Assembly: GCA_965368585.1 (NCBI GenBank)
Contig: CBDUNM010000054.1
Location: 1-26,988 of the forward strand
DNA: 26,988 nt
Origin: JARRQB01 sp965368585
Lineage (GTDB): Bacteria > Pseudomonadota > Gammaproteobacteria > Chromatiales > Chromatiaceae
Direction of reading: 5' to 3'
The translations under genes were made by a program, and so were the position numbers. Shown here piece after piece: positions 23,668 to 26,988 of the stretch. The notes under the pieces are model-generated. The model worked only from the letters and a program-made list of their open reading frames with translations. It was not told the origin of the DNA and searched no databases. Numbering within the stretch: the first letter of the stretch is position 1; each line of letters opens with the position of its first letter.

Positions 23668-26600
23668 CTAGTCCGCCGCATGATCGCGCGACACCGACAC
23701 GCGCACCACCACCGAGTGTTCCAGATGATCGTCGACCAGCGGGATAGTCCGGCCGTCGTGCTCGATCCCGTCGACCGTCACGCGGGTCGTATCACGTAGC
23801 GGTTCGTCGCCGGGCTGGGCTTGCTCGACGGCGATGTGATAGACCGTTTCGCGGTATCGATAGTGGATCTTCAGCGCGCGCCAGTGGGCGGGCAGGCACG
23901 GCGCGACATGCAGCCTGTCGACTTCCAGGCGCAGCCCCAGCAGCGACTCCACCACCAATCGGTACATCCAGCCGGCCGACCCCGTGTACCAGGTCCAGCC
24001 GCCGCGGCCGGTGTGGGGTGGCACCGCGTAAACGTCGGCCGCCATGACATAGGGCTCTACCTTGTAGGTTTCGATGGCTTCACGGGAGGTCGCGTGATTT
24101 GCCGGGTTGATCATGGTGGTGAGCTCCCAGGCGCGGCGGCTGTCCCCCAGGGCCGCGAATGCCATGGCCGCCCAGATCGCACCGTGGGTATATTGGCCAC
24201 CGTTCTCGCGCACACCCGGCACATAACCCTTGATGTAACCCGGGTCCAGGTCCGCCTGGTCGAAGGGCGGGTCGAGCAGTTGGATCAGACCATGATCACG
24301 GCGCACCAATCGCTCGTCCACCGCGTTCATAGCCGCGCGTCCGCGCTCGGCATCGCCCGCCCCCGACAACACCGCCCAGCTTTGGGAGATGGAATCGATC
24401 TGGCATTCGCTGTTGTCCTGCGACCCGAGCGGCGTGCCGTCGTCGAACCAGGCGCGGCGATACCAGGCCCCGTCCCAGCCGTACCGCTCGAGGTTGTTAC
24501 GCAGGCGCAGGCCTTCGGCCGCGCACGTTTCAGCGAAGGCGCTATCATCGTGGCGGCGCGCCAAGATGCCGAACTGGCCCAGCAGATCGTACAGGAAGAA
24601 GCCCAGCCACACGCTTTCGCCCTTGCCCTGAATGCCGACGCGGTTCATGCCGTCGTTCCAGTCTCCCGAGCCGATCAGCGGCAGACCGTGGGGGCCGAAT
24701 CTCAGCCCGTGCCGAATCGCCCGCACGCAGTGTTGATAGAGGCTTTCGTCGATCTCCGAGCGGCCGGGCAGATCGTAATAGGACTCGTCGTCCGGGTTGA
24801 GCGGGCGGCCGTCCAGGTAGGCAACCGGCTCGTCCAGCACGCCGGTGTCGCCGGTGCTCAGTACATAACGGCACGCGGCAACGGCCAGCCACAGGTAGTC
24901 GTCGGAACAATGGGTGCGCACACCCCGTCCAGTGGGCGGATGCCACCAGTGCTGCACATCACCTTCGCGGAACTGGCGGCCAGCGCACAGGAGCAATTGG
25001 GCGCGCAACAGGCGCGGCTCGGCATGCACCACGGCCATGGCATCCTGCAATTGGTCGCGGAAACCGAAGGCGCCACCCGACTGGTAATAACCACTGCGCG
25101 CCCACAGGCGGCACCCGATGGTTTGGTACAACAACCAGCCGTTGCTCAGTACATTGAGCGACTCATCGGGCGTCTCCACCTGGACCGCGCCGAGGGTGTG
25201 GTTCCAGTAGTGCCAGACCGCTTCCAGGGCCCGTCGCGCGGCGTCCGGGCCCCGGAAGCGATGCACCAGGCGATTCGCATCGTCGCCGCCCGGCGTGCCG
25301 CCGAGGCCGAGCCTGAAGGTGATCTCGCGCGCCTTCCCGTCGGCCAGCTCAAACCCCACCTGGATCGCGGCGCAGGGGTCAAGCCCGCTGCCGAGTTTGC
25401 CGGACAGGTGCGTACGCTGCAGCGCGGCCGGATCCTCCAGACGGCCGTTGCGGCCGATGAACTCGACCCGGTCGCCGGTGACGGTCCGGTGCGCGTCGTC
25501 GACGTCGAAAAAGGCGACCCGGCCGGAGAACTCGGTGTTGTAGGGGTTGCGCGCGTACAGCGCGCCGCTGTAGGGGTCGACTTCCGTGGTGACGTGCATG
25601 GCGGTTTTCGGACGCAGATCGCCCAGCACCCATTCGACGTAGCCGGTGGCGGACAGGCGGCGCGGCCGGCCGGAGATGTTGCGCACCTTGAGCACGGAGA
25701 ACTTGACTGCCGCATCCTGGGCGACATAGACCCATAGCTCCGAGACAATACCGTCCTCGGTATGCTCGAACACGCTGTAGCCGAAGCCGTGGCGGCTGAC
25801 GTAATGCGTCGCGCCGCGCCGCGGCAACGGCGTGGGCGACCAGAAGTGACCGCTTTCCTCGTCGCGCAGATAAAACGCCTCGCCTCCCGCATCGGATACC
25901 GGGTCGTTGTGCCATGGCGTAAGGCGAAACTCGTGGGCGTTCTCGCCCCAGGTGTAGGCCTGGCCGCTCTCCGAGATGACGCTGCCGAAGTCGGGATTGG
26001 CCAATACGTTTACCCACGGCGCCGGCGGGCGCTGATCGGGCGTGGTGGTGATCACGTACTCGCGCCCGTCCGGGGTGAAGCCGCCGATACCGTTGGCGAG
26101 GATCAGGTCGCGCCGCGGCGGTTCGGCCGCGGCGGGCGTCGCGCTCGGTCGGGGGCGACTGGGGGTGAGACGCGGCACGCGCACGGCGGGCGACCCGGCG
26201 CGGTTGATCTGTTCCGCCAGTGTGCCCCGGTTGTCGCTGAGGATGACCCGCGCGACCGCCTGGAACAGCGTGCGGTCCTCCTCCGATATCTGCTCCGCCG
26301 AGCGCACAAAAATTCCGCCCGGTCGGTCGATCGCCTGCGCTTCGAGGCCGACTGCCACCAGGCCCAGGATCTGTTCCTGCAACACCTGCCGGTAACCGGC
26401 GCGGTCCTCGTTCCAGATCACCAGATCCACCGCCAGTCCCTTCAGGCGCCAGTAGGCGTGGGCCTGGATGAGCTGGCGCACCAGTTCGATATTCGCCAGG
26501 TCGCCGATGCGCAGCAGAACGATAGGTAAATCACCGGAAATGGCATAGCCCCACAGGCCGGATTGCCCGCGCCGGTTGCGCATGAGTACGCTGCTGTCGG

Positions 26601-26988
26601 CGCGCAGTCCCGCATGGGCGTAGATCACCGAGTTCGCCAAACGACCGTAGAGTTGCGCGTCCGCGTCCCTGGCGTTGATCTGCCGCAGCACCACCTGGGT
26701 ATGGGTCCAGGCCAGCTCGAACACGCGGTCGGCGAGACGTCGATCCTGGTATTTCTCGACCAGCCCCAGGGCCGCGTCACGGCTGTCGCCGATCCCGTAA
26801 ACCAGATCCACATGGGCTGATTGTCCCGCTTCGAGGTCAACCCGGCGGCGGATGGCCAGTACGGGATCCAACACCGAGCCCTGGCTGCCGGACAACGCCC
26901 TGGCTTCGTCCATCGCCTGGGGAGCGGCACAGGTGCGGCCCCGGCCGATGAAGCGCGCACGGTCGGTCTCGTAGGAAGACTCGCCGAC
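23668..26988 (-). CDS. Cyclic beta-1,2-glucan synthase, C-terminal GH94 part (5' end outside window)
   Basis: The frame is open to the right edge, so this is the C-terminal 1,106 residues of a larger NdvB/ChvB-type protein (full family members are about 2,800 residues, with an N-terminal GT84 membrane synthase). The visible start YETDRARFIGRGRT is the family's conserved segment between domains, so a Met at 26913 is internal. A GH94-type beta-sandwich region follows (LANGIGGFTPDGREYVI, ANPDFGSVISESG, YTWGENAHEFRLTPWHNDPVSD). The (alpha/alpha)6 catalytic barrel comes next, with GGAFGFRDQLQDAMAV, HWWHPPTGRGVRTHCSDDYLWL, GSGDWNDGMNRVG (putative general-acid Asp) and PPHTGRGGWTWYTGSAGWMYR. GH94 in these enzymes trims the linear glucan by phosphorolysis before cyclisation. 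The product, cyclic glucan, acts in the periplasm in osmoadaptation or host interaction. All hallmark motifs look intact. Confidence 0.93.
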   Translation of the reverse strand, partial: VGESSYETDRARFIGRGRTCAAPQAMDEARALSGSQGSVLDPVLAIRRRVDLEAGQSAHVDLVYGIGDSRDAALGLVEKYQDRRLADRVFELAWTHTQVVLRQINARDADAQLYGRLANSVIYAHAGLRADSSVLMRNRRGQSGLWGYAISGDLPIVLLRIGDLANIELVRQLIQAHAYWRLKGLAVDLVIWNEDRAGYRQVLQEQILGLVAVGLEAQAIDRPGGIFVRSAEQISEEDRTLFQAVARVILSDNRGTLAEQINRAGSPAVRVPRLTPSRPRPSATPAAAEPPRRDLILANGIGGFTPDGREYVITTTPDQRPPAPWVNVLANPDFGSVISESGQAYTWGENAHEFRLTPWHNDPVSDAGGEAFYLRDEESGHFWSPTPLPRRGATHYVSRHGFGYSVFEHTEDGIVSELWVYVAQDAAVKFSVLKVRNISGRPRRLSATGYVEWVLGDLRPKTAMHVTTEVDPYSGALYARNPYNTEFSGRVAFFDVDDAHRTVTGDRVEFIGRNGRLEDPAALQRTHLSGKLGSGLDPCAAIQVGFELADGKAREITFRLGLGGTPGGDDANRLVHRFRGPDAARRALEAVWHYWNHTLGAVQVETPDESLNVLSNGWLLYQTIGCRLWARSGYYQSGGAFGFRDQLQDAMAVVHAEPRLLRAQLLLCAGRQFREGDVQHWWHPPTGRGVRTHCSDDYLWLAVAACRYVLSTGDTGVLDEPVAYLDGRPLNPDDESYYDLPGRSEIDESLYQHCVRAIRHGLRFGPHGLPLIGSGDWNDGMNRVGIQGKGESVWLGFFLYDLLGQFGILARRHDDSAFAETCAAEGLRLRNNLERYGWDGAWYRRAWFDDGTPLGSQDNSECQIDSISQSWAVLSGAGDAERGRAAMNAVDERLVRRDHGLIQLLDPPFDQADLDPGYIKGYVPGVRENGGQYTHGAIWAAMAFAALGDSRRAWELTTMINPANHATSREAIETYKVEPYVMAADVYAVPPHTGRGGWTWYTGSAGWMYRLVVESLLGLRLEVDRLHVAPCLPAHWRALKIHYRYRETVYHIAVEQAQPGDEPLRDTTRVTVDGIEHDGRTIPLVDDHLEHSVVVRVSVSRDHAAD

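Noticed and set aside
23374..23668. Short frames on both strands across the double inverted repeat
   Set aside because: They are produced by the repeat arms and show no start signals or conserved features.
23821..25737. A 638-codon plus-strand frame across the glucan synthase
   Set aside because: Antisense shadow of a well-conserved GH94 protein, with no domain or start signals of its own.
26911..26913. ATG at 26913 as the start of the GH94 protein
   Set aside because: The frame continues upstream to the window edge and encodes the conserved YETDRARFIGRG segment of cyclic glucan synthases.

Overview
The window is GC-rich chromosomal DNA. Its proteins look proteobacterial, most likely from a gammaproteobacterium: a Xanthomonas-style type II secretion (T2SS) set GspL-GspM-GspN plus lipoprotein GspD, NarL-type two-component genes, and an NdvB-type glucan synthase. 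That assignment is an inference from protein families. I saw no rRNA, tRNA or CRISPR array.

Layout. (1) 1-9675, all minus strand: a 2,185-residue multicopper oxidase of the very large MofA/MnxG class, then an exported YVTN/beta-propeller protein, then an exported parvulin-type peptidyl-prolyl isomerase cut by the left edge. The last two overlap by a GTGA stop/start, so they are probably translationally coupled. (2) 10033-12261, minus: the outer-membrane secretin GspD, directly upstream of the oxidase on the same strand. (3) 12262-15675: two exported cysteine-containing proteins of unknown function, a truncated PIN-domain (VapC-like) fragment between two 17-bp direct repeats, and several terminator-like or REP-like inverted repeats. 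(4) 15676-17854, plus: gspL, gspM and gspN with ATGA and GTGA overlaps. (5) 18156-21928: a signalling cluster with an orphan degenerate-receiver/HPt protein, two LuxR/NarL-type response regulators and a membrane histidine kinase. (6) 21986-23667: a 1.7-kb stretch with no convincing gene, partly AT-rich. It carries a 139-bp MITE-like element (15-bp perfect terminal inverted repeats, 5-bp target duplication) and two long inverted repeats. (7) 23668-26988, minus: the C-terminal part of a cyclic beta-1,2-glucan synthase (GH94 module), whose N-terminal part lies beyond the right edge.

How it may fit together (inference). GspD plus GspL/M/N are the outer-membrane and inner-membrane platform parts of a T2SS whose ATPase and pseudopilins are elsewhere. 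The oxidase, the propeller protein and the two small exported proteins all have signal peptides and sit between or next to these genes, so they are candidate T2SS cargo. In Pseudomonas putida, export of the manganese-oxidising activity is known to depend on a general secretory (type II) pathway, and giant multicopper oxidases are implicated in Mn(II) oxidation. The arrangement here is therefore a plausible metal-oxidation and secretion locus, but the substrate cannot be read from sequence alone.
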